Assembly (NCBI GenBank): GCA_006384855.1
Contig: VCJN01002219.1
Span: 1 to 64,000 of the forward strand
Direction of reading: 5' to 3'
Origin: Tetraselmis striata
Taxonomy: Eukaryota; Chlorophyta; Chlorodendrophyceae; Chlorodendrales; Chlorodendraceae
DNA: 64,000 bases
The translations under genes and the position numbers were made by a program. Below are positions 30,722 to 41,829 of the stretch, piece by piece. The notes under the pieces were generated by a model that saw nothing but the letters and a program-made list of their open reading frames with translations, was not told where the DNA came from and made no database searches. Each line of letters opens with the position of its first letter. Position 1 is the first letter of the stretch.

Positions 30722-33700
30722 ATGGCGGAGATGGCGCCTGTGCAGGGGGTCATCCAGTACCTCACCAAGGCGGCGGAGTCGCAGAGCGAGGAGGAACGCG
30801 ACCAGGTGGCTGGCTCAGCCCCTCCCCGCGCGCACGCTCTGGCTGTAGACAGCTGTCATTAACCCTTTGGATACGCAGCATGCCACTAGAGAGAGAGAGA
30901 GAGAGAGAGAGGCAGGAAGGCAGGGGGGGGGGAGGGATCAGGCATGCATACATATATGGCATAAGTGGAAGCGGAGGCACTCCCCCTTCCTCCGGACTCA
31001 CAGGGCCGCAGGCATGTGGGTATCGCTGGTAATGGCAATCACCTCGGCTGGCAGTATGCGCAGCCCCACAGGGACCCCTCCCCCCCCCCCCCCCCCCCCC
31101 CGCCCCGCCGCCCTCCTGCCCCCTGGAGACCGGTGTGCTCCGCTGGCGCATGCGTCTTACTGGCGCCGGCGACTGTGCGCAGGAGGGCAAGCTGTTGGAG
31201 GAGGTGGCCATGGAGTACGCGCACTGCTACGATTTCTCCTCCGGCTTGCAGCAGGCAGTGTTCCAGCCGCTCTTCCTGGCCCTGGTAGGGAGCCCCACCC
31301 ACCTTTTCCCTCCCTTCTCCACCAGCATTGCCGCCACTACCGCCACCCCCTCCCGGTGCCCTCCCGGTGCCGCACACCGCCACCGGCGGCGTCGCCAGAG
31401 GCTCACGCTGTGGCGCCCGCATGCGCTGCCCACGGCCGCAGATGACGCACCGCTTCCTGGAGGGCAGGTGGCTGGCGGAGGCGGGGCCCGCGGGGCGGCT
31501 GCGGGTGGTGCAGAGCCTGCGGCTGCTCACGCGGGACAGCACCTACCGGAAGGTGTTTGTGCACATGGGCGGCATCAAGGTGCTGGCGGCCATCACGGAG
31601 GCGCTGTCGCAGGAGCACTTCCAGCCCTACTCCCAGGTCTCCTCTCCCCCCCCCCCCCCCCCCTCCCCTTGACCGACCGACCACCCTCTCGCCAGCTCGA
31701 GTCCTCGAGGCGCCTGTCCGCCAGCAGCCCCCCTCACCCGCACACCTGCTGCCGCCCGCGCAGGGCCCCTTTCACCTGGAGACCCTCACGGAGTGCGCCT
31801 CCATCGTGAAGAAGTTGTCGGCGGAGGAGCGCTGCTACAATGAGCTGGTGGATGCGGGTGAGGAGCCGACATGCGCGCACAGAAGAGCAGTTATGTGTGC
31901 ATGGGTGAATGTGTGGGTGTCTGTGTGGCTGTGTGGCCCCGGGGGGGGGGGGGGGGGGGGGTGCAGATGCGCGGGGGAGCAACGGCAAGGAGCGCGCTCT
32001 AGGGTTGAAGCCTAGGGTTAGGACTTTGCGCTGGTGGGGCTAGCAGGGAGGGCGGCATGAGTGCAGGGAAGGGGGCCAGACTGCCCGGCAGGCGCCGTTA
32101 CCCCGACGCAGAGGCTCACAGAGGTAGAGGCAGAGGCAGAGGTAGAGGCCGTGGCGGCGCTGTAACCAACCCTGGTGCAGCTCCCACCCTGCGCGGCCCC
32201 GCCCATTTCAGCCTGCCTGCCTCTCAACCGGGGGCGGGGCAGCAGACCAAGCACGGCGTAGCTGGGAGATGCGGGCGGGGGGCAGCCTCCCGGCTTGGTT
32301 GGGGTCCTGGGCTGCGGCATGATCCGTGGGGGCAGCAGCCCGGCTGAGTGCCCCCCCCCCCCCCTGCTACCCGCCCGGCCCGCCGCCCCACCGTACAGGC
32401 ATGAGCGGCACGCTCCTCAGCCTGCTCAACACCACCGACCCCGCGCTTCTGCCGCTGCTGATGGTGGCGCTCATCGGGCTGGCCACCTCACCGGAGCACG
32501 CCGAGACTGTGTTTGCGCCTGGTGCCCCCCCCCCCCCCCCCCCTCCCCCTTGCTGCCTTGTGAATCATAGCGAAGCAGGGACTGTCCCGGGTGATCATGG
32601 GAAGCGGAAGGGTGGGGGGGGAGGGGCAGCGGAGGGATGGAAGGTGTGTTGGGGGTAGGCGGCGCTGCTGCTGCGGAGCTCACGGCGCACGCGCGCATGG
32701 CGCCGCTGCGCCGCTCCCAGGCGAAGCCACCGATACCTTCGACCTGCTCCTGCGCATGCTGAATGAGTACGACCTGCCGTACAAGCGGCTGGCCGCGGAC
32801 CTGCTGTCGCTCGCCACGCGCCGAAAGGTGCCCCCTCCCCCCCCCCCCCCCCGGGCCACTTCTCGTGCTGCCGCTGTTGCTCCTCCTGCTGTTGCGGGTG
32901 CCGACCCCACACCGCCCCTGCCAGCACTTAGCGTCTCATCGGCGCGCCATTGGCCAGGCTAGCTGCAGGTCAGAGCCGGCGCACAGCCGGCGGGGTCGCA
33001 GCTAGCAGTTGGCCTCGGCACGCTGTGACGACCCCCCCCCTTTCCGGCAATGTACCTACGAGGCGCACCGGCGTCCAGGCAGTGGCAAATGGCGAGGCCT
33101 GATGCCCGCTAACAGCGCGCCACCGGCTGCCCTAGGGACCTGTCGCCGCGTTGACGGGCAGCCGTTATGTGTTTCGATTGCGTTGCCATGCGTGTGCGCG
33201 GGATCGCAAACCCTAAAACCTGTACCGCTCCTTCAGCGGGGGCGGGCGGAGCCAGGCCGGGTGCCTCCTCCTCTTGACACAGCCTCCCCACCCCCTTCCT
33301 CCGCCCCAGAGCGCCCGGCGGGACCTGCTGCAAGTGAACCCCTTCGGCAAGATCCTGGGCCAGCTGCACAGCGGGGACAGGCAGCTGGTGCAGACGCTGC
33401 TGCGGCTGCTGAACCACATGACGGTGGACTCGGAGTCCGTCACGGAGATCTGCCAGGTGGGCAGCGGCACGCTCGCCGCGCGGCCTCTTCCGTTGCGGCA
33501 GGGCCGGCCTCGCTGCGGCCGCTGATAAGCCCCCCCCCCCCCCCCCCCCCCAACCTTCTCCCTTGTGCCCGAGTGCAGATTGGCGGGATCCCCGTGATCG
33601 TGTCGCTGCTGAGCCCATCCGACGGGCTGGCGGAGAGCATCCTCACGCCGGGGCGCGTCGCGGAGATCCAGACGGTGTGCCTGCTGATGTGCCGCATGGC

Positions 33701-36700
33701 GGAGGACGACGAGAGTGCGTACCAGGTCACGCACCCAGATATCCCTCCCTCCTTCCCTTCTCGATGCCTCCGACACATCGCCTAGTGGGGGGGGGGGGGG
33801 GGGATGGGGGGGCCATCCCCCCCTTTGGCGCCCTTGCTCTAGCTCTTGCAAGTTGGCGGGAACACTGGCGCCTGACGACTTGTGCCGCACATGCAGATGC
33901 GGCAGTGCAATGCGGTGTATCTGCTGGGGAAGCTGCTGCTGCACAGCTTCTGCACCGACCCGTCGTTCCAGGTTGGCCTCCCGACATCCCCCTCTCCCCC
34001 CCTCTGCGCCCCACCCTGGCTGCCTCGACCCCCTCCCGCACCCCCCCCCCCCCCCCCCCCCCCACACACACACAGACGTTGCTGGGTTCCCTGACGGAGC
34101 GCCGCCGGCGTGTGTCAGGAGGACGCCGCACTCCTCAAGGCGCACCTCTTCATGACGCTGCGCTTCCTGTTCTCCATGGAGCGCAACCGCAAGGTGTTCA
34201 AGCGGCTGTTCCCGCCCAACCTGTTCGCCACCTTCATCGACGTGGGGCACTACCAGTTCGGGCTGCCGCAGTACAGCGACCTCGTGCAGCGCTGGGACAA
34301 GCTGAGCGAGAAGGCGGTGCAGTCCATGGCGGCGGCGCTGGAGGACATCAACCTGTTTAAGGTGCGGTGCAGGAGCAGGCGGGCCGCTGGCAAGGCGGCA
34401 GCGCCCACTGTCTCTCCCTCCGCTGGCGTGCCCCACAAGGGAACCCGCCTTTGCATGTTTAACCCCCCTCCCCGCCCTCCCCCCCCCCCCCCCTCGCCCC
34501 CTCACCATCAGGGAGACGCGCAGCGGTGCGTCCGGGACTACGCCATCCTGGAGCTGCTGGGGGCGGGTGCCTTTGGGGCGGTGTACAAGGTGCGCCCCTC
34601 CCCCAAAAGCAGCACTGCTACGTTGCGGACCCCCCCCCCCCCCCCCCCCCTTCCACACCTGCTCCGCAGCGCTGGCACGGAAATGCGCTCTGACGCACCA
34701 GCAGCCGCGCATTTGGGACGGGGAGGGAGGTATTCCCGCTTGACACTGGCACCGCTATGCCAATGGGGATGGTTTAGGGACGTCGGCGCTTGTTGCTTTG
34801 CCGGCACGCATCGTGGGGGCCTGTTTACGCTGCCCGCACACATCGTGTGGTTTCGGAGCATTGGCCTGTCTGAGGAGGTGGATGGGCACGTGCCGTGTCT
34901 CCCTCAGCATGGCTTTCCATGATTGGCAGCTTCGCCATATGAACAGAGCGAGGCGGTTTCCGGAGCACAAGAGGCTCAATGTGGGGAGTAGAAGGGGGGC
35001 GACACACTATTGGGGTATCCTCACCGGTCACAGGCCCCGCTACGTGCTATGCCAGCCCTTTGGTCGTTCGCTGCCGCCCGTTTGTGCCTCCTACTCACAC
35101 TAAATGGTTTCGGAGCATTTGCATGCCTGGGAAGGAGGGGGATATACACGTGGCGTGTCTCGCTCGGAATGGCTTAAACCCACAAATGGCTTCTCATTAT
35201 TGGCAGATTTGCCATCCAAACATGAGCGAGACGGGTTCGGAGCACCAGAGGCTTAATGTGGGGAGAAGAAGGGGGGCGACATCCAATTCTGTCCCCCATA
35301 CACGTTATTGGGGTATCCTCACTGGTCACAGGCACCGCTATGTGCTATGCCAGACCGTTGATCGTTCGCTGCCGCCCGTTTGCGCATCCTACTCACACTG
35401 TGTGGTTTCGGAGCATCTGCATGCCTGGGAAGGAGGGGGATGTGCACGTGGCTTGTCTCGCTCGGAAGGGCTTAAACCCACAAATGGCTTCCCATTATTG
35501 GCAGATTTGCCATCCAAACATGAGCGAGACGGGTTCGGAGCACCAGAGGCTTAATGTGGGGAGAAGAAGGGGGGCGACATCCAATTCTGTCCCCCATACA
35601 CGTTATTGGGGTATCCTCACTGGTCACAGGCACCGCTATGTGCTATGCCAGACCGTTGATCGTTCGCTGCCGCCCGTTTGCGCCTCCTACTCACACTGTG
35701 TGGTTTCGGAGCATTTGCATGCCTGAGAAGGAGGGGGATGTGCTCGTGGCGTGTCTCGTTTGGCGTGGCTTAAACCCACGAATGGCTTTCCATTGTTGGC
35801 AGCTTCGCCATCCAAACATGAGCGAGACGGTTTCGGAGCACCAGAGGCTCAATGTGGGGAGTAGAAGGGGGGCGACATCCAATTCTGTCCCCCATACACG
35901 TTATTGGGGTATCCTCACTGGCCACAAGCCCAGCTACGTGCTATGCCAGCCCTTTGGTCGTTCGCTGCCGCCCGTTTGCGCCTCCTACTCACACTGTGTG
36001 GTTTCGGAGCATCTGCATGCCTGGGAAGTAGAGGGATGTGCACGTGGCGTGTCTCGTTTGGCGTGGCTTTAATACGGCACACTCCGAGTGGGATTCGGAT
36101 ACGCTTGCAGGCATTGATATGGACCTCTGCGCTTAGTGAGAGGGCCCGAGATCCGTACTGATGGCGTGTACGCGGCGGTGTGAGGCCACATAGTGGACTG
36201 GCAGTAATGGCTTCTATCCGAGGTGTTGGAGTCGAGGCGAGCGTGGCGGATTTTTGGATTATTTTTGTCTTATGCGTTTTTCCTCTTTGAAGTTTGCGGT
36301 GCCCTGCTCGAACGGGACAGTTTCGGAGCTTTATTTGTACCAGTGCGTGGGGCAGGGTTCCGTGTGAATGTTGCAGAGAGCGGCTTGCGGAGGGGTTGGA
36401 GTGGGCAGGCATGGGGGGAGTCGCGCTGAGGCGCTGGCACCTACACGAGGGCTGAAGGAGACCATGCGGTGGGCGCAAAGGCGGTTGGCGGGTACACATG
36501 CTGCGCTGAGGCGGTGGTTGTGTGTGCGGGTTGGTTCTGATGCGGCAGGCGCGGCGGATGGGCGGCGAGATGCTGGTGGCGCTGAAGGAGCTGCCGCTGA
36601 GCAACGTGGGGCTGTTTGGGGCCACGAGCGAGGAGAAGAACGCGGGCGTGGGGACGCTGACGAGCGAGGTGGAGATCCTGTCGCAGCTAAACCACCCCAA

Positions 36701-37231
36701 CATCGTGGCCTACTACGAGTCGTTTGTGGAGGACGGCTGCCTGTGGATCGTGATGGAGCTGGTGGAGGGGCTCTCCCTGCTGGACTACACCTCCAGCCTG
36801 GCGGAGAAGGGGCGCCGCATGACGGAGCCGGAGATCTGGCAGGTCAGCCTCGTGCCTCTTCCGCCCATTCATCTTTGGCGCCCGCCCAACCTGCGCGCGA
36901 CATGTGCAGCTGGATGTGCCCCAGTCTGGGATTCGGCAGATCGCCGCAACCTCCCCGGATCTGGTTTCCCAGGCTCCGGCGTCTACCCGCCCTACTTCAT
37001 AAACTGCGGTGGACTCATCTGAATTCACGTCAGCGGGACTTCAGCATCGCTGTGATGCACCTTAACCACCCTTTCAGCTTGCTGTGTGTGACTGTTTTAG
37101 ACCATTTGGGAAGATGCGAGTGTGGCATTCTTATGGTGGGAGGAGAGAAGTCTCGATCTCTCTCTATATATATTAGATATATGTGTGTGTATATGTATAT
37201 ATACACATACATATATACATACATATGTATA

Positions 37232-37305
<74 letters not shown>

Positions 37306-37435
37306 TATGTGTGTGTGTGTGTGTATATGTATATACACATACATATGTATACATATCTCTATATATATATATAGAGAGAGAGAGAGAGCGAGAGAGGGAG
37401 AGAGAGACCTTTTCCTTTCTTTACATACGCACACA

Positions 37436-37487
<52 letters not shown>

Positions 37488-40400
37488 CATACTGCTTGGG
37501 CCCTCCCACTCGATCCTGCAAACAAATCATCATGTGTGCGACCCCGGGATCCGATTGATGGAACGGCGCGGTGCTTTAGGGCAATGCTGCGGTGGATCTC
37601 AGTGCTCTGCGGGTGATGATACAAGCTGGCGAGATTGGAGTGTGTGCGAATTGAGCCCGGCGCGACAGGCTCTCTGACCGGCGCACCCCCCCCCCCCCCC
37701 CTTGTCCGGCCAGGTGTTTGTGGGGCTGGTGATGGCGCTGAACCACTGCCACACCGAGAAGCGCATCGTGCACCGCGACCTGACGCCCGGCAACATCGTG
37801 CTGGGCCACGGCAGCGAGGGGCTGCGGCACGCCAAGCTCACGGACTTTGGGCTGGCCAAGCAGCGCGGGGGCGCGACGGACGTGATGATGCAGTCCATGG
37901 TCGGCACGATGCCGTACACCTGCCCCGAGATCATCCAGCAGGTGCGCCGCAGAATGGCGCCAAATGTTTGGGGCATTCCGCCATTGCAGCTCCGCTGGTC
38001 CGCCATCTCAGCGAGCCGGGCTTGCATTTGCCCCACACGCCCGAATGGACAACATGAGATCATACTGCAAATGCTGTTTGGAGTAGCCTTCCTTCGCTCG
38101 GTGCCATCCACATGACACGGCATGTACCTGCGATGCGCTTGGTGGTATGTTGTCGATGCCGGTACCGTGGCGGTGGTTACAGCAACTGGCCGCATATCGA
38201 TCCAACGCCTCCCGGTAGCGGCAAGTGTAAGCGAGTGGCCACTTTATCCGTTTACCCCCGTCCTCTAACAACTGACGCATTGGTGCGCTGATCTGCACCA
38301 TAGCCACACGTGACGCTGGCCGAGACGGGCGCCGATGTCGCCGCAGGCTGCGCTCGTGCAGACGTCGGCGCGGCGGCCCAGACCCTGGGGGTGGACCCTG
38401 TAGTGTGCCCTGGCTGGGCCGCCGCCGCATGGTTAGCCTAACTAAGGCTGCGCTGCGGCTGCGGTGTGCCCCTGCGGTGTGAGCGCAGGAGGGGTATACG
38501 GAAAAGGCGGACATCTGGTCGCTGGGCTGCGTGCTGTACCACATGTGCATGCTGAGGGGGCCGTTTGAGGGGAGCAACCCCCTGCAGGTGCGCGCCCCGG
38601 ATGCGCCCAAACCCCGCCGCCTGGCGGCGCGCCGCTCCTACCCTCTGTGTATCTGTGCCTGCGCCTGTGCCTTGCGTTTGTATGGGCTCCATGCAGGCAG
38701 CCCAGGCCAGGCTCGCTGTCCTACACAGAAGCAGCTCCTACAGAGCAACCATGGATATAGTCATGGAACTGTGTCATCGAACATGACGGATACTGAACTC
38801 TTACACAGGCGGCCATGAAGGCAGGGGGAGTGTTGGGGTGGCGGCGTCTCATGATGGATCGTTTGTGGTGAAGTACATTCTTGTCCAGACTTACTGCATC
38901 ACCACGACACACCTTTGCAGCACCGACGCGACCACCTGTATTTCCCCAACAAGGGGTGGTGAAGGCACATGGATTATTTATGGGAAAGTGTATGCCTGTC
39001 AAATTTACATTGTCGTTGCTACTATACTTATATTCACGTCCATCCCAGCAGCTCCGAGAGGAATGCTTTTGAAGGCTCGTCGACATGGCTTCATGGATGA
39101 AAGTGACGGCGGATACTGCATTTGGTTTTGGCGCACTCCGATTATGTAGTCATCACAGCGGGCAGCGCGGCGGTTTCGACTTCCGTACACTTGTCCGCAA
39201 CAGATAATGACATATTCATGACAAACGACGGATGACCTTTTCGTCCCACACATTGTACCGCCCCGTTAACCTTACACTGCTCCACATAATCCCGTGTAGA
39301 AACCACAGTGACCCGGAGTGCCCCAGCTTCTCCTGCCGCTTCCCATGACGATGCGCCATTAGCTTGCGTGTGGTCCCTTTGCCGCAGTACGGCTGTCGAA
39401 TGAAGGCGGCGCGCTGTTTTGGGTCGAGCGTAGTCTTGGCCGCCCAATCAGCGTTGTCGTGCACGGTGTGGTGTGTTGGGCCATGCACCGCGTTGTTCGC
39501 TTATTATGTTGCTGCTGCTGCTGGACAGATGGCGTCGAAGATCGTGGAGGGGAACTACGCGCCGGTCGGCGTGCCCGCCGAGTGCGAGCCCTATTCGCGC
39601 GAGCTGTCCGCGATGGTGGCGGCGCTGCTCACCACCGACCCCTCCCGCCGCCCGTCCATCGGCGAGGTGTCCGCCATGGCCAGCACGCACCTCCTCAAGG
39701 AGCTGACCAGCCTGGCGGTGATGGACAACAAGCTGCGCGCCACGCTGGAGTACGAGCGCAAGAAGCGGCGGGAGGACAAGGAGGTGAAGAACCGCAAGGA
39801 GGAGGCGTACAAGCGGCTGGTGTCCTTTGGGCGCGCCTCCACCTCCGGGCCGCCCGCCTACAAGGACACCTCCGGTGCCGCCCCCGCCCCCGCCCAGCCA
39901 CCGCCGCCCCCACCGCTTTGGCGCTCATGGCGCCTCTTGGTTGCCTCCAATCTATGCTTGTCTACACGGGTCCTGACGCGCCTATGAGAGCTCTTGGTAT
40001 TAGCGCCTCGAATCGGGCTTGCATTCAAGCTATAAGAACATCCGCTACAGTACTGTTCCGTCTACGTTTGACCCAGGGCAGGCAGGGCAGGCGCCGTGTT
40101 CCTATCACCGCATCGTTAGAGTGTAAGGTTGTTTAATGTGCGCCGGCACCTGTCGGGCTACTGTACACACCATCGAATCGCCCGGTATCTGCCAATGGGG
40201 GTTGTAATGATATCGATAATAGTAGGAGACCCAGGCATGGGGGATCCGATGAGGTGCACACTCCGCTCGCCTAGGTGTACCGGCCCTTTGTGCGTCCCCC
40301 ACGAAGGAGGCGCCACTCGAGCGCGGGCCCAGGCGGTGGCTGGAGGCCTGACTCTCGTGCCGCATTGCCGCCGGCAGTTGCGGCGGCGCCGGCGCTGTCC

Positions 40401-41719
40401 GGCCTGCAGACGAGCCGCGGCGGGAGCGCCAAGCAGCGCCTGCCGCCGCTGCACGGCGGCGGCTCGGGCCCCGGCTCGCCCATGGTACCGAGCTCGCCGG
40501 TGGTTCGGCGCCTGGAGCGGCTGGAGGTGGCCGACGGCAACCTGGAGGGCTCCATCAAGCGCATCCCGCTGCACGTCAGCAGCCGGGACGACATGGCCGC
40601 CATGGTGGGCGGGCGCGAGACCATCAAGATCAACCAGGCGCGTCGCTGCCCCACGCCCCCGGCCCGGCGCGTGTTTTGGGACCGGCCAATACACTGAAGA
40701 TATTTAAAGTGCATTCTCTGGACGCTCTTCCTGTAACCAGAAAGTTTATATTTAAAGTAGTTTGAATTAAAATTAAATTAAAGCGCGTAGGGCGGGGCCT
40801 TGTGTGGGCCAACGTAGCAGTGTTGCAGTATAGCAGCAGTAGCAGTACTAATATTTCGTAAGTGGCACTCTATAGTACCAGCAGTACACGGCGAGGGTTA
40901 CTGTCTATGATGGGTGCCTACTGCAGTAACACCGTAGTAGGAAGAATAAGAACACACTCTAGGAACAGTGTAGGAACAGTGGGAACACCGCGCCCAAGAA
41001 CCCGCCCTGCCTGCCAGACGCCACATATGCGGACGGAAATACTGCGGGACTATAGCTAGGCATGATCTTATTTCTAGCATCGATGCTAGCCAAAGTGAGT
41101 GAACCTTTTTAATATGGGGTTCTCATGGGCGTCGACGCGCAGCCCGCCTCCAAACCGGCACCCGTATTTCCTGAGTAACGTATCAAAATATACGTTGATA
41201 CGTTATTTTTGGCACACAGTCACATCGACATTTTTGTTCTCTCGAGTGTCGCTTTTGGGCTCCACTGACCCCCCCCCCCCCCCCTCCCCCCCCCTTGCCT
41301 TCGGTGTGCCCGGTGTTCTCTCGCATGCGCAGGCTCGGCTGCGGCCGGTGCGCGACCCGCTGGCGCAGCTGCTGCACCAGCTGCACAAAATCGTGTGGAT
41401 CGAGCAGCTGCCGCCCGGCGCCTCGCGCGACGGGCGCCGCCGGGTGGTGGTCGCCTTCAAGCGGCACCTCTTCAGCGCGCGCCAAAACGCGGGCTCCATC
41501 AAGAGCCTGCTGGTCAAGCTGCAGGCGGGTGGACCGGAGCTGGTGGAGCAGTTTGCGGGCTTCGGCCACCAGGACGGCCCCGACGCTGGCGGCGCGGACA
41601 GCGCCCTCGGCGGGCGCGGGGGGCACGTCACGTACGAGGAGCTGCGGCAGCTGATCGAGCACCTCGCTCGGGAGACCGGCTTTTACGAGGCGCTGCGGGA
41701 GGAGATCACGCAGCGATGA
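30722..41719 (+). CDS. NEK10: NEK10-like armadillo-repeat Ser/Thr protein kinase, 17 exons
   Basis: Exons: 30722-30805, 31183-31284, 31442-31636, 31764-31857, 32399-32521, 32721-32827, 33310-33456, 33579-33725, 33897-33971, 34119-34361, 34512-34589, 36549-36842, 37714-37941, 38489-38587, 39529-39874, 40378-40637, 41333-41719; 3009 nt, 1002 residues, all phases consistent. Residues ~60-430 are armadillo-like helices. The kinase (~449-710) has the glycine loop GAGAFG (456-461), Lys478, HRDLTPGN (Asp585), DFGLAKQ (Asp607) and a CPE motif after VGT. HRDLTP, DFGLAKQ and EKADIW are as in vertebrate NEK10. A coiled coil (~738-768) follows, then a low-complexity link and a conserved C-terminal helical domain. 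NEK10 acts in ciliary function and DNA-damage signalling in animals; a flagellar role here is inference. Intron 16 appears to be GC-AG. The N-terminal start is the first ATG in frame and fits the exon-1 donor. Confidence 0.92.
30889..30912 (+). repeat. (GA)n microsatellite in NEK10 intron 1
   Basis: About twelve GA units just after the first exon, followed by a short G run. Confidence 0.9.
31079..34651 (+). repeat. C/G homopolymers in NEK10 introns 1 and 3-11
   Basis: Runs of roughly 13-23 C occur in introns 1 (31079), 3 (31647), 4 (32351), 5 (32525), 6 (32838), 7 (33530), 9 (34041), 10 (34480) and 11 (34630). G runs occur in introns 4 (31940) and 8 (33787). Intron 2 lacks one. They lie both near donors and near acceptors. 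Further runs are in introns 12 (37686) and 16 (41270). Confidence 0.85.
34845..36070 (+). repeat. About 298-bp tandem repeat array in NEK10 intron 11
   Basis: Units begin with GTGGTTTCGGAGCA at about 34850, 35104, 35401, 35699 and 35998; the last three intervals are 297-298 bp and the first is shorter. A second GTTTCGGAGCA word lies inside most units. Frames stay open across neighbouring units (frames of up to 191 codons) because 298-bp units repeat without stops, not because of a gene. Confidence 0.85.
37150..37486 (+). repeat. Compound microsatellite in NEK10 intron 12
   Basis: Blocks of TA, CT, AT, GT, TATG, GA and finally about twenty-five CA units in series. Alternating purine-pyrimidine TA/CA/GT stretches can form Z-DNA or cruciforms. 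Frames encoded here are artefacts. Confidence 0.95.
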
Positions 41720-41829
41720 GGCCGGCGTGGAGGACAGTCCGCTCGGGGTCCTCCCCGCTGCACCTCTTGCACGCCGCAAGTCTCGCCTCCCCTCCGTATT
41801 TCCATTATTTGGGCTGAAAACGGGAGAGC

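Noticed and set aside
30722-30862. Read-through of NEK10 exon 1 into intron 1 as a short gene
   Set aside because: The frame past 30805 is low-complexity and soon stops, whereas the donor at 30806 joins exon 2 in phase.
34979-36072. Series of 170-190-codon frames as a tandem gene family
   Set aside because: They are the 298-bp intronic repeat read through successive units; they overlap each other, lie between two kinase exons of the NEK10-like gene and have no independent start context.
37122-37616. Frames rich in Tyr-Ile and Ser-Leu repeats or Cys-Val repeats
   Set aside because: Translations of TA, CT and CA microsatellites in intron 12.
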